The notes: generated by a model from the sequence alone, not told the origin. A stretch of DNA of 11,028 nt from Spirochaetales bacterium (GCA_003233545.1 QILZ01000344.1:1-11028), one strand, 5' to 3'; numbered from the stretch's first letter, positions 1 to 7,700 are shown. Numbers and translations are program-made.

Positions 1-539
1 CTATTCTTGCCTGTAATTACCGGATTTCGGAGTTTCAGGCAGCCGTTTTAAGAGTTCAATTTAAAAGACTCGACCGCCAGATAGACACGAGATGGAAAAA
101 CTATCAGTATCTGTTGAAAAGACTCGATGAGATCGACGGGATAAACATACCTGCCATGGATGAAAGGGTTACACGCTGGTCGGTATATGTCCTTTTTGCC
201 AGGTACAATCGCAATGCATTCGAAGGAGTTTCCAAAAAGCGTTTTGTAGAGGCTGTTAAAGCAGAGGGGATTAAAATAATCGGCGACGGATATACACCTC
301 TTTACAGAAACCCCCTTTTTCAGAATAAAACATTTATGTCTAAGAATTGCTCTGCAGGTCAACCATGGTATGATAAGATTGATTATACCAAAAAGCGCTA
401 TCCTGTGGCAGAGCGTATGGCTGATGAAAGTGCGTTCGATATGGATCTCTACAATTTCCTGCTTGGACCAATTTCCGATATCGACGATGTAGTCGATGCA
501 ATCTCCAAGGTTAAGGAGAATATCAGCGAGCTGAAATAA
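1..539 (+). CDS. DegT/DnrJ/EryC1/StrS-family PLP-dependent aminotransferase, C-terminal part (5' end outside window)
   Basis: The frame is open from base 3 and runs to TAA at 537-539, giving 178 visible residues. It opens with NYRISEFQAAVLRVQ followed by QFKRLDRQIDTRW, the pattern of the sugar aminotransferase family just before its C-terminal subdomain. Further on come YTPLYRNPLF and a tail of the form LLGPISDIDDVVDAISKV, the usual ending of these roughly 370-420 residue proteins. The PLP-binding lysine and first half lie upstream of the window. Family members transfer an amino group onto keto-sugars or cyclitols, usually for surface polysaccharide or secondary metabolite synthesis, in the cytoplasm. 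The substrate cannot be told from this part. An in-frame TTG at 114 is internal, not a start, because homology continues upstream. It is convergent with the minus-strand genes to its right. Confidence 0.88.
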   Translation, partial: ILACNYRISEFQAAVLRVQFKRLDRQIDTRWKNYQYLLKRLDEIDGINIPAMDERVTRWSVYVLFARYNRNAFEGVSKKRFVEAVKAEGIKIIGDGYTPLYRNPLFQNKTFMSKNCSAGQPWYDKIDYTKKRYPVAERMADESAFDMDLYNFLLGPISDIDDVVDAISKVKENISELK

Positions 540-593
540 AGACAAAAGATTATTGTAGAGGAATACGTATTTTCCTTTTACAACCGCAGTCTG

Positions 594-838
594 TCATCCG
601 TATAATATACTTTGCCGTAAATCAATCACTTCTGATGCAATATCGATCTCCTCCTGCACTGCCTTACTATCCCGTGCAGTAAGCAGTATCCCTTCTTTAC
701 CAATTACCCTGCCATCGGTCATAATAATTTTTCCTCCATAGCTTCAGGAGTAAGGGTATAATGACCTCCCAATATCTTAACGCCTATCGCTCCCCGCCTC
801 TGTGTATTCCTGAAACGAAGATAGGTTCGAAGATAGCA
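594..838 (-). pseudogene. Amidohydrolase-like gene relic (middle and C-terminal pieces in two frames)
   Basis: This 300-base gap is not empty. Reading the minus strand from the stop of the neighbouring 771-residue gene, one frame gives RTYLRFRNTQRRGAIGVKIL, then GGHYTLTPEAMEEKLL and a stop. A second frame begins at about 741 and gives GGKIIMTDGRVIGKEGILL, then ARDSKAVQEEIDIASEVIDL and a short end, stopping at TCA 594-596. The second piece resembles the C-terminal beta-sandwich of amidohydrolase-superfamily enzymes (a G-K-I-I-M-x-D-G-x-V turn). The first resembles a barrel strand and loop of the same superfamily. In an intact protein they would be well over 100 residues apart, so I infer an internal deletion plus frameshift. 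Family naming is from recalled patterns only. No start codon or ribosome binding site is left. It follows the neighbouring gene on the same strand. Confidence 0.42.
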
Positions 839-3154
839 TCATTCCTTTTCAATCCGGAACAACTGTACCTTTCCGCTGCCAAGTTTTTGAGAAATAATAT
901 CATCCGTATCGGGAGTAAGCGTTAATTTTGTCACAAGATTAAAGACTTTCTTCACCCCGGGAAGTCTGACCCGGGCCGTTACGGGAACCTGTCCGAGGTT
1001 GGCCATGAGCAGATAACTTTTGCCGTCAGCCCCCACCACCAGCATAGTACGGATATCCGGACACGAAGAGGTATCAAGCTGTATGCACTTCTCAGTGCTC
1101 ACATAATCTGCCGTTTCTTCGTGAGTTGCTCCTGCCTGAACGATAAAGCCAATATCAAAGAGAACCGTATTCGCATTAACAGAATGGAGAGTTCTGCAGC
1201 AGGGATAACAGATTTCATCCGCATAAAGCATACCGCCTGCCTCTTTTTTGTCATCTTTCAGACCAATTTGACGTCTGCCGGGACGAAAAAGGGATAGAGA
1301 CTTCTCTCCGTAAACCCCGATGATGCTAAGACGGTCTTCTATGTTGACCCAGGACGAATCCAGATTCAATAACTCCTCCTCGCTACCGAAACCCTGAAGT
1401 TGCTGCGAACTTCCGGCAAAATAGTATACCCGATTGTTACCGTTAAACAGGTCGTTGGGAACCTGGAACTGCATGCCTTTGACAGAGGTCAGATAAACTC
1501 GGCGGCCGGGACTGACTGCCTGTTGCATAACCATAACAGTGGTCTCGTCCGGCAGGGCAACAAAGATGACTTTCTGCAAAGCAATTATCTCATTTTTTTG
1601 GCCCTCAGCAATCAAATTTTCTGAACGGATAAACATACTCCCTGAGGTTAGAAACCCGCCTTTAAACTGTATTTCGTAATGAGAACGAACCTCCGGGAAA
1701 TTTATTTTTCCCTCGCCTTTAACCTGGCCGGCAAGGTTTTGCCGCCATTCCGCGAGGTCACTACCATCCTGCGGCAAACACAATCCTTGAGGTCCTTCAG
1801 CAGCAATCCAGACCCAGGAGGTAATGCGTTTATTGCTTCTGTGCAGGCATGCCCCATGATAATCATCATACCATAAACCGGGCAGAGAAATTTGAATTGC
1901 TTTCTTATCTCTGACAACCGATGGGACATCAAATATCCGGCGCCAGTAGGCGCCCATGGACAAGGTTACCGCCCGGTCTGCCTCAAGCCGGGTATAGTAT
2001 AGTGGCGATACCGATGCCAACTCGCGGCAGCGTTGCGAAAGAAAACTGCCATCGCCGTTGGTAATAATTTCGCGCTCTACCTGGGTCAGCCAACCGGATT
2101 CGAAGTTCGGACAATCGGTGTCTCCAAAATGTTCTGTCATCATAATCCACATAGGAATAACATAGTCCTGACAATAGCAGTAGCGTACCCGGGTATCGCC
2201 GCCGATACGGAGAAGGCGGCCGTCTCTGAAAGTACAGCGTTTAATAAGTTGCCAGAGATCGGTGACATGGTGATAAAGCGCCTCCGGTGCTTCTATGTTT
2301 CTTTTTCGATATGTGAAATGAAGCATGGCCACATTCGACAGACAGATTACCATGTAGCCTACATTCAAATAGCCGTGGTGGTTACAGGCATAGGATGTGA
2401 AAAAATTATCACCGATATGCCACTCCGACAGGGGCTTGCCTTCAACCATAACATTCGAGAGAGCATCTGAAGCCACAGAAATGGAATTGAGCAGAAAACG
2501 GGTTCCCTTTTCTCTATACTCATCAGCCCGGGGCGAGTCGGGATACATAGCCGCCGTTCGATGCAATATAGCTCCATTCCAGAGATTGCTTTCCGGTCTA
2601 TTGTTTTCCACGGTCCCGGCAACTATGTCGTAAGCGTCCATAAGCCAATTGCTTTCCGATATAAGGACCCTCTGTAAAAGTTCATGGTCGGCATCTGTAA
2701 GATGTTCCCGAATAGCCTCAATACCATGCATCATTCGTTCGATACCCAAAGCACTGATCCAGGTATGCCCCCAGGAAGTGCCATCGGTACAGTGATAAGT
2801 CCCTTCCATATGGCTCTGCAGCGAAAATCGCAGGGTCCTCAGTGCACGTTCAAGAACTGTCCGGCGCGGGATGCCGGCTCCGGATTCATCGAAACAGGGG
2901 TCAGCGGCAAGTACAGCATAGGCCGCAAAAGCCTTCTGGTTAGTCTGCACTCCCCAACCATTATAGCCCGGGCCGTAACATTCTAAATCCTGCCTGTCCG
3001 GACAGACGTAACAATATTTCTCAGAAGCCTTTGCCCAGGGTTCGAGACAGCGCAAATAATCTTCGGGGGAAATTCTACCGGATATATTCTCTATCATTCT
3101 CTCTGAATCCTTTCTATAGATTTCTTTCGAAAATTCTATCTCTTTTTTAGCCAT
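839..3154 (-). CDS. Putative glycan-active alpha/alpha-toroid plus beta-sandwich protein (heparinase II/III- or polysaccharide-lyase-like), 771 aa
   Basis: Residues 1-410 are helix-rich with conserved-looking polar clusters: ESNLWNG (188-194), NHHGYLNVGYM (258-268), RIGGDTRVRYCYCQDY (316-331). This suits an alpha/alpha-toroid, as in heparinase-type lyases and unsaturated-uronyl hydrolases. Residues 420-771 are beta-rich with DDYHG at 430-434, suiting the C-terminal sandwich of such enzymes. The exact family is not recognised, so the lyase reading is inference; a glycoside hydrolase is equally possible. No signal peptide or membrane segment is visible (it starts MAKKEIEFSK), so it should act in the cytoplasm on imported oligosaccharides. 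The ATG at 3152-3154 has no clear Shine-Dalgarno. An in-frame ATG at codon 20 (3095-3097) is preceded, 10 bases away, by AAAGGA, and may be the true start. It lies downstream of the UxaC-like and alpha-galactosidase genes on the same strand. Confidence 0.6.
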   Translation of the reverse strand: MAKKEIEFSKEIYRKDSERMIENISGRISPEDYLRCLEPWAKASEKYCYVCPDRQDLECYGPGYNGWGVQTNQKAFAAYAVLAADPCFDESGAGIPRRTVLERALRTLRFSLQSHMEGTYHCTDGTSWGHTWISALGIERMMHGIEAIREHLTDADHELLQRVLISESNWLMDAYDIVAGTVENNRPESNLWNGAILHRTAAMYPDSPRADEYREKGTRFLLNSISVASDALSNVMVEGKPLSEWHIGDNFFTSYACNHHGYLNVGYMVICLSNVAMLHFTYRKRNIEAPEALYHHVTDLWQLIKRCTFRDGRLLRIGGDTRVRYCYCQDYVIPMWIMMTEHFGDTDCPNFESGWLTQVEREIITNGDGSFLSQRCRELASVSPLYYTRLEADRAVTLSMGAYWRRIFDVPSVVRDKKAIQISLPGLWYDDYHGACLHRSNKRITSWVWIAAEGPQGLCLPQDGSDLAEWRQNLAGQVKGEGKINFPEVRSHYEIQFKGGFLTSGSMFIRSENLIAEGQKNEIIALQKVIFVALPDETTVMVMQQAVSPGRRVYLTSVKGMQFQVPNDLFNGNNRVYYFAGSSQQLQGFGSEEELLNLDSSWVNIEDRLSIIGVYGEKSLSLFRPGRRQIGLKDDKKEAGGMLYADEICYPCCRTLHSVNANTVLFDIGFIVQAGATHEETADYVSTEKCIQLDTSSCPDIRTMLVVGADGKSYLLMANLGQVPVTARVRLPGVKKVFNLVTKLTLTPDTDDIISQKLGSGKVQLFRIEKE
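3108..3113 (-). promoter_or_regulatory. Candidate ribosome binding site for the internal start at 3097
   Basis: The minus strand reads AAAGGA here, 10 bases before an in-frame ATG at 3095-3097. The upstream ATG at 3152-3154 has only an AT-rich stretch without a purine-rich site. If this site is used, the product is 752 residues and starts MIENISGRIS. The evidence is spacing and motif only. Confidence 0.3.
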
Positions 3155-3225
3155 GTATATTGTTTAAGAAGGTACAATCATTGTTTTCAGGGCACGACAG
3201 TTTTTTATTGCTTCCGGAGCTTCGG

Positions 3226-3360
3226 TTACTTCTCCTGATAGGCCGTTATAATAAAAGTATCAAGTATACCGGTCTTTGTACAGTAATTCCACTCCTGATT
3301 ATAAATATTTGGGTGTAAATCCTTATCCTTTCTGATGGGGTTTATGTTTGAATTTTCCAA
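3226..3360 (-). other. Short ORF (44 aa), probably the C-terminal tail of a lost gene
   Basis: This is the only structure I see in the 312-base gap between the two intact genes. A frame opens at TTG 3358-3360, preceded by AAGGGAG, and reads LENSNINPIRKDKDLHPNIY, then NQEWNYCTKTGILDTFIITA and YQEK before TAA at 3226-3228. The final part, TKTGILDTFIITAYQE, has a close counterpart upstream of the URO-D relic near 8110-8163. I therefore read it as the end of a protein whose body has been deleted; a genuine small protein is the alternative. No function is recognised. Between it and the next ATG (3154) the sequence shows nothing else. Confidence 0.35.
3231..3283 (-). repeat. Dispersed repeat, copy 1 (second copy at 8108-8163)
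   Basis: The plus strand reads CTCCTGATAG, then an AT-rich section, then TATCAAGTATACCGGTCTTT and GTACAG. The copy at 8108-8163 has CTCCTGATAG, TATCAAGTACATTGGTCTTT and GTAAACAG in the same order and nearly the same spacing. On the minus strand both copies end in TATCAGGAG and lie ahead of the start of a minus-strand gene or relic. The second copy has one extra base that shifts the frame. Translated, both give TKT-x-x-LD-x-F and, after allowing the shift, FIIT-x-YQE then a stop. A homologous coding tail explains them best; a shared regulatory element remains possible. Confidence 0.5.
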
Positions 3361-3466
3361 TTTTTCTCCCTTATTATTGATCTTTAAGGCCTTACCTTTT
3401 CACTATACCTTTAAAACGGATTCCCTTCCCGGCTTGGAGCCGTCTTGAATGCTTTTATTTAAAAAC

Positions 3467-4633
3467 TTACAATCCGTATCTTTCAACCGGATTGAGATAA
3501 AAAATTCTCCGATATATCTCTATGGCTTCTTTTTCCTTAAAGTAACCTTCGAGCACCATTTCGGAAAGCAAGGAGACAGATGTCTCTTTGGCCATTTTAA
3601 ATTTTCCATAGCACCATTCCAGATTATAGGCATCTGAGAAAAAACCATTTATTTTACAGAGGGGCAATATCTCCAACCTTTCTCTGAGAATCTTCTTTAG
3701 ATAATTGGGGTAAAAGGCATACCACCAGGAACCAAAGACGCTTACATTTGGATAAAGTTTTGATAGGATGACTATCTCGTGAGAGTGATTGAGGTGTGCC
3801 GTAGTAAGGTCAAAGGTAACTTTCGAATAACAATTGAAGTAAGAAGTGAGGTCAGGAAGAAGAGAAGGATTGTAATAAGGAACATTTCTATTCCCGAGAA
3901 AGTTTACTCCGAACATTAACTGAAAGATATAGCCTTCATCCCGGGCGAGTTGGCAAAGAGCAGTAAGGGCAAGATTCACTCTTTCTCCCGGGGTGTGTGC
4001 CACAGCATCCTTCTTCCTTACCGGTTCGTATTTTTGGTCAACTGGCAAAGAAAGAATAAGATTTTTAACTTCCGGATATAACTTTCTGCTGTACCTCCGG
4101 GAAAAGTCAAGCACCAACTCCGAAAAAGAAATATCTTTTATTTCTTCGAGACAACCATCGACCCTTAGGACACTCTGAAATAAGGAGTTATTTTTGGATT
4201 CGGGATTGTATCCTGGAAGGAAAACTTTTTCTACCTTAGCATGGTCTCTTAGAATTTTTTGGTACCAAAAGGGATCTTTGCTCTTTTGCCGAACAACTTC
4301 ATCCGTTTTTTCCCAGTTTTTTTCGCTCAGAAAAGGCCCCTCCCACTGATAAAGATCACGAAGAATATCCATCAGGATTTTTGTCATTACAGTATTCTTT
4401 ATTCTCTTTAAATAAGGAAGAACTTTTTTCACCTTATCCCGGTCAGTATCAGTAGACTTAATTAAGTCTACAGGGAGCCCTGCTGAATAAAGTTCGGTCA
4501 TGATGTAATGATATGATATAATTTCCCATAGGTTGCCCGCGGTCGGTTTTTCCATATCAACATGAGAATGGGTATCAATTGATTTGCAATCCGAAAGAGC
4601 ATCTTTTAAGTTTTGGCGAATATTCTTTTTCAT
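3467..4633 (-). CDS. Amidohydrolase-superfamily protein related to glucuronate isomerase (UxaC-like), 388 aa
   Basis: The N-terminus has IDTHSHVD (residues 19-26), the His-x-His metal-binding strand of the amidohydrolase superfamily. The second half carries FQLMFGV (237-243), SVFGSWWYAFYP (298-309) and NGFFSDAYNLEWCYGK (329-344) with a likely catalytic Asp at 334. The tail is NPVERYGL. These match in order the metal-binding and active-site segments of uronate isomerases, which interconvert glucuronate/galacturonate and the ketouronates. The protein is shorter than classical UxaC (about 465 residues) and has Met where UxaC has His in its FQLH-type strand. The substrate may therefore differ, and I leave the symbol blank. 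It is cytoplasmic, with no signal peptide. The ATG at 4631-4633 has a strong GGAGG eight bases upstream. It follows the alpha-galactosidase gene on the same strand with a 261-base gap. Confidence 0.75.
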   Translation of the reverse strand: MKKNIRQNLKDALSDCKSIDTHSHVDMEKPTAGNLWEIISYHYIMTELYSAGLPVDLIKSTDTDRDKVKKVLPYLKRIKNTVMTKILMDILRDLYQWEGPFLSEKNWEKTDEVVRQKSKDPFWYQKILRDHAKVEKVFLPGYNPESKNNSLFQSVLRVDGCLEEIKDISFSELVLDFSRRYSRKLYPEVKNLILSLPVDQKYEPVRKKDAVAHTPGERVNLALTALCQLARDEGYIFQLMFGVNFLGNRNVPYYNPSLLPDLTSYFNCYSKVTFDLTTAHLNHSHEIVILSKLYPNVSVFGSWWYAFYPNYLKKILRERLEILPLCKINGFFSDAYNLEWCYGKFKMAKETSVSLLSEMVLEGYFKEKEAIEIYRRIFYLNPVERYGL

Positions 4634-4641
4634 TTTTTAAA

Positions 4642-4646
4642 CCTCC
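4642..4646 (-). promoter_or_regulatory. Ribosome binding site of the UxaC-like gene
   Basis: The minus strand reads GGAGG eight bases before ATG 4631-4633. It fixes the start of the 388-residue protein. It is the strongest Shine-Dalgarno among the minus-strand genes here. Confidence 0.75.
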
Positions 4647-4794
4647 AATGTAATTTATGTCCGATCTGTGCCTTAAATACACTCGTTATTGCCCCAAACG
4701 GAAAATAAAAAAACAAATTTTCAAACTAACTAAAGAGAGGGGTCCGTACCGGCCAGGCAAGCCGCTCTTCGATTATCAATAAAAGAGATCGCTT

Positions 4795-4895
4795 TTAAAC
4801 AGGATTTTCCAGCCCACCATATTTCTGGTCCCAGTTCAAAAAGCGAATGGGTGTATCCCATAAGAATTTTAAATCCCTGTCAACGGGACAGGTAT
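4795..4895 (-). other. Unidentified C-terminal-like tail after the alpha-galactosidase gene
   Basis: In the 261-base gap the minus strand carries an open frame that enters from within the 3' end of the alpha-galactosidase gene (another frame). It reads LLFDTCPVDRDLKFLWDTPI, then RFLNWDQKYGGLENPV, and stops at TTA 4795-4797. The composition looks like a real protein terminus rather than chance, so it may be the surviving end of a deleted gene. A second frame over the same DNA (MGYTHSLFELGPEIWW and on, ending near 4733) also looks plausible, so the assignment is open. No family is recognised. Confidence 0.25.
4876..4892 (-). terminator. Small hairpin just after the alpha-galactosidase stop, possible weak terminator
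   Basis: CCTGTC at 4876-4881 pairs with GACAGG at 4887-4892 around a 5-base loop, beginning two bases past the stop codon at 4895-4897. On the minus strand it is followed by an A/T-rich stretch without a proper T run. It may end or slow transcription, or protect the 3' end, but it is weak. It also lies inside the tail ORF described over the same bases. Confidence 0.25.
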
Positions 4896-7090
4896 CAAAC
4901 AACAACAGATGAAAGCTTCCAGACTACACTCTGGAAATCTCCCTTCAATGTTGGAACTTTAAGCCCAACATTCATTAGCACATTACCACTGAATACCCTG
5001 GAGTTTCCTAATAGTCTATAATCCAGTGAGGTGCCCAGGCCCTGCAGCCTGATGAGTGGTGTATCCATATTGACGATAGTTAGCATTCTGCAATAGAAGA
5101 CAAGAGCCTCACGCTTGTCCGGAGAGACAAACATCCAGGCTGCCTCATTGCCCTGAAAAGGATCCAGAAGTCTGTAAAAATCTCCCTTAAGAACAAAATG
5201 CCTGTTTTCCTTGTAAAAGACTATCTGCTGTCTTATCTCTTCTTTTTCCTCTGCCGTAAAATCCCTCAAGTCGAGCTCGTAACCGAATATCCCGGAAGAG
5301 GCAATGTGTCCCCGGGTCTTCAGCGGTGTAACCCTGTGGGTCTGGTGATTTGGTACGGTGCTCACGTGGGCACCCATAGTAGCCGGGGGATACACAATGC
5401 TTGTTCCGTATTGAATTCTTATCCGGTCAACGGCATCAGTGTTGTCACTTGTCCATATCTGGGGCATGTAGTACAGGATACCGGGATCGAATCTACCACC
5501 TCCCGCGGAACACCCTTCAAAGAGAATATCAGGGTAAGCCTTAGTAATCTCATCCATAACGCGATACAATCCCAGCACGAAGCGGTGGGCTGTCTCTGTC
5601 TGCCGTTCCGGCGGAAGCAACACAGAACCAACCTCGGTCATATGTCTGTTCATGTCCCACTTCACATATGAAATAGGTGCGCTCTCCAAAAGGTTTGATA
5701 TCTTGCGTATGATCTCGTCACACACATCCTTCCTGGAGAAGTCGAGAATAAGTTGATTTCTAATCAGACTTTTCTCTCTGTCCGGCACGTGGATGCACCA
5801 ATCCGGATGTGCTCTGTACAGATCGCTATCCGGTGAAACCATTTCCGGTTCGATCCAGATACCGAATTTAAGACCTTTTTTATTGACCTTCTCCCCTAAC
5901 ACCCGTAAGCCCTGCGGAAACTTCTTTTTATTGACAAACCAGTCGCCAAGAGAGGAGTCATCCTTATTCCGTTCTCCGAACCAGCCATCATCGATCACCA
6001 GGAGTTCATACCCGAGCTTACCGGCCTCCTCCGCAAACTCTTCTACAACCTGTTCGTTGACATCAAAATATACTGCCTCCCATGTGTTGATGAGGACCGG
6101 CCGGTCTTTATCCCGGAAGATGCTCCGGCAGAGCATATTGCGGTAGAACTTGTGATAGGTCCTCGACATTCCCCCAAGTCCTGTATCAGAGAACACCATA
6201 ACAGCCTCGGGGGTCTGAAAGGACTCTTCCGGGGCAAGCAGCCAAGTGAAATTAAAAGGATTGATCCCCAGTCCCACTCGTGTGGTATTGTATTGGTCGA
6301 CTTCCGCAAAACCTAGAAAATTCCCGCTGTATACCAGGTTAAAACCGTACACCTCACCGCTGGTTTCTGTAGTATTTGGACTGACTAAGGCGAGAAAGGG
6401 GTTATGTTGATGACTGCTGGTGCCTCTCCTGCTCTCTATGGAGAACATGCCCTGGTTTATACCTTGCTTACTGACCATCCTCTCCTGTCCCCATCGTCCC
6501 GGAAGGTGGAGTACCTCTCCTGAAAAACCGGGGAAATCAACAGACGTACTCAGGCAGCGGAGGAGCTCAAGTTTTTGCCGGCCACCGTTTACAAGCCGTA
6601 CGGACCGGGTAAGTACATCGAAGGAATTAAAAACCGTGTATACGAGATGGATCAGAAGTCCTGTCACATCATCCTGCAGGGTAATCTCCAGGGTTTGCGC
6701 TTCGTCATCCGTTTTGGTAAAAGTGGCGGGTAGTCCTTCCATTTCCGGCTTACCGGGGAATATACGATGTGAATGGTAGAGAGCATGCATAATGGTGCTT
6801 CCGTTCTCCTGCTTCACCTGATATGCAGGGACACGAAAGTCTGCGTTTCCGTATGTCGGATACTCAAGTGGAAGAATATCCAGAGAGTTCACTGTCACAT
6901 CCGAACTGATGGAAAAGGGCCCCCCGCCCTCATCATCGAGGATGTAGGAAAGATCGGAGTTCTTTGCCCCGAGTCTTTTACCCCAATACAGATGTACCAG
7001 ATATCCTGGTTCCACAATTTTGATGATATAACTGCTGTTTAATGATTGAAGATGAAATATACCAGTATCGTTACCGTATAGAATGCTCAT
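4895..7090 (-). CDS. Alpha-galactosidase, glycoside hydrolase family 36 (731 aa)
   Basis: This is a full-length GH36 enzyme, which removes terminal alpha-1,6-linked galactose from raffinose, stachyose, melibiose or galactomannan fragments. The N-terminal beta-domain occupies about 1-320. The (beta/alpha)8 barrel follows, with LLVIDDGWFGER (363-374), KFGIWIEPEMVSPDSDLY (408-425) and SYVKWDMNRH (474-483), where Asp479 is the nucleophile. ILFEGCSAGGGRFDPG (522-537) and WTSDNTDA (546-553) come next, with Asp549 as acid/base. These positions agree closely with the tetrameric AgaA-type enzymes (Asp478/Asp548). The C-terminal beta-domain ends DFQSVVWKL. CSAGGG replaces the commoner CSGGG. No signal peptide is visible, so it is cytoplasmic and presumably needs an oligosaccharide transporter, which is not in the window. 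The ATG at 7088-7090 has AGGAGC eight bases upstream and shares one base with the stop of the URO-D-like relic, so it once sat in a tightly coupled operon. Confidence 0.97.
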   Translation of the reverse strand: MSILYGNDTGIFHLQSLNSSYIIKIVEPGYLVHLYWGKRLGAKNSDLSYILDDEGGGPFSISSDVTVNSLDILPLEYPTYGNADFRVPAYQVKQENGSTIMHALYHSHRIFPGKPEMEGLPATFTKTDDEAQTLEITLQDDVTGLLIHLVYTVFNSFDVLTRSVRLVNGGRQKLELLRCLSTSVDFPGFSGEVLHLPGRWGQERMVSKQGINQGMFSIESRRGTSSHQHNPFLALVSPNTTETSGEVYGFNLVYSGNFLGFAEVDQYNTTRVGLGINPFNFTWLLAPEESFQTPEAVMVFSDTGLGGMSRTYHKFYRNMLCRSIFRDKDRPVLINTWEAVYFDVNEQVVEEFAEEAGKLGYELLVIDDGWFGERNKDDSSLGDWFVNKKKFPQGLRVLGEKVNKKGLKFGIWIEPEMVSPDSDLYRAHPDWCIHVPDREKSLIRNQLILDFSRKDVCDEIIRKISNLLESAPISYVKWDMNRHMTEVGSVLLPPERQTETAHRFVLGLYRVMDEITKAYPDILFEGCSAGGGRFDPGILYYMPQIWTSDNTDAVDRIRIQYGTSIVYPPATMGAHVSTVPNHQTHRVTPLKTRGHIASSGIFGYELDLRDFTAEEKEEIRQQIVFYKENRHFVLKGDFYRLLDPFQGNEAAWMFVSPDKREALVFYCRMLTIVNMDTPLIRLQGLGTSLDYRLLGNSRVFSGNVLMNVGLKVPTLKGDFQSVVWKLSSVVV

Positions 7091-7700
7091 TAGTATTTGC
7101 TCCTGTCATTGGGCTGTTTCTCCGTCCGTAACACCTTGTACGCCGCAAATAAGGACCCCTCCGGTTTTATATGTTCAAAGAGAAGGGGAAGTTCCTCAAG
7201 GGTTAGTCCAATAATCTGCAGGCTTTTACCTGCCTTCTGTATCTGCTGGTATTCCGGAATCTATTTTAAAAAACCTTCATTTCCAGCTCCCGGCACTCCT
7301 CGATGATCCCGGGGATAAAGGCTCCCCTGCTTCTCTCTATCAATAGCTCGATAAATCGAACTGTCAACTGGTACAGAGGGTGTTCCGGATCAAAAAACAT
7401 CTTGTCCTTTTCCCAATCATCTACACACGGTTCTGACCAGGCTGTTATCTCGCCGAATATATAGGAGCAGTCACACCAAACGCTAATAATCTCTGGACCC
7501 ATATTAGGGAAAGCTATGGGCAGAGCATCGGCTAAATACTTGGTGTTATCCAGCTCGACAGCGATCTCTGCGGTGCGAAACTCTGTGTCCTGCCACCTGA
7601 GCAGCTCAATCAGGATACTCTTTCTGTGACAGTGGTTTCCTTTTATCTTTAGGTATGGTTAGTGCAACCAGCGGTCTGTCAATAATCTGGCTGATCAATC
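7090..7700 (-). pseudogene. Uroporphyrinogen-decarboxylase-family gene relic B (multiple deletions and frameshifts)
   Basis: Four pieces of one URO-D-like protein occur in order on the minus strand. QIIDRPLVALTIPKDKRKPL begins near 7690. After a frameshift near 7620-7632 comes LIELLRWQDTEF, then ADALPIAFPNMGPEIISVWC and FGEITAWSEPCVDDWE, with FFDPEHPLYQLTVRFIELL and RSRGAFIPGI. This joins directly to IEECRELEMKVF and a stop at 7266-7268, although intact proteins have roughly 100 residues in between. From 7260, in another frame, IPEYQQIQKAGKSLQIIGLT and ELPLLFEHIKPEGSLFAAYK run to TAA at 7090-7092. The DRP-V-x-LT opening, NMGPG-like strand and KSLQI-type C-terminus are recalled features of the non-haem URO-D-like methyltransferase group. 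The stop shares a base with the alpha-galactosidase start. It cannot make a working enzyme. Confidence 0.65.
7099..7104 (-). promoter_or_regulatory. Ribosome binding site of the alpha-galactosidase gene
   Basis: The minus strand reads AGGAGC with eight bases to ATG 7088-7090. The same AGGAGCAAAT string precedes the start at 8103. The site lies inside the last codons of the upstream URO-D-like relic, so it was inherited from a coupled arrangement. Confidence 0.7.

Noticed and set aside
48..545. 165-residue minus-strand ORF over the aminotransferase
   Set aside because: It is antisense to a convincing DegT-family C-terminus and shows no family likeness.
1702..2622. Several overlapping small ORFs on both strands within the 771-residue gene
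   Set aside because: They are shadow frames of a long, well-composed coding region.
3430..3442. CGGCT-TGG-AGCCG hairpin considered as terminator after the UxaC-like gene
   Set aside because: The stem is only five pairs and no T run follows it on the minus strand.
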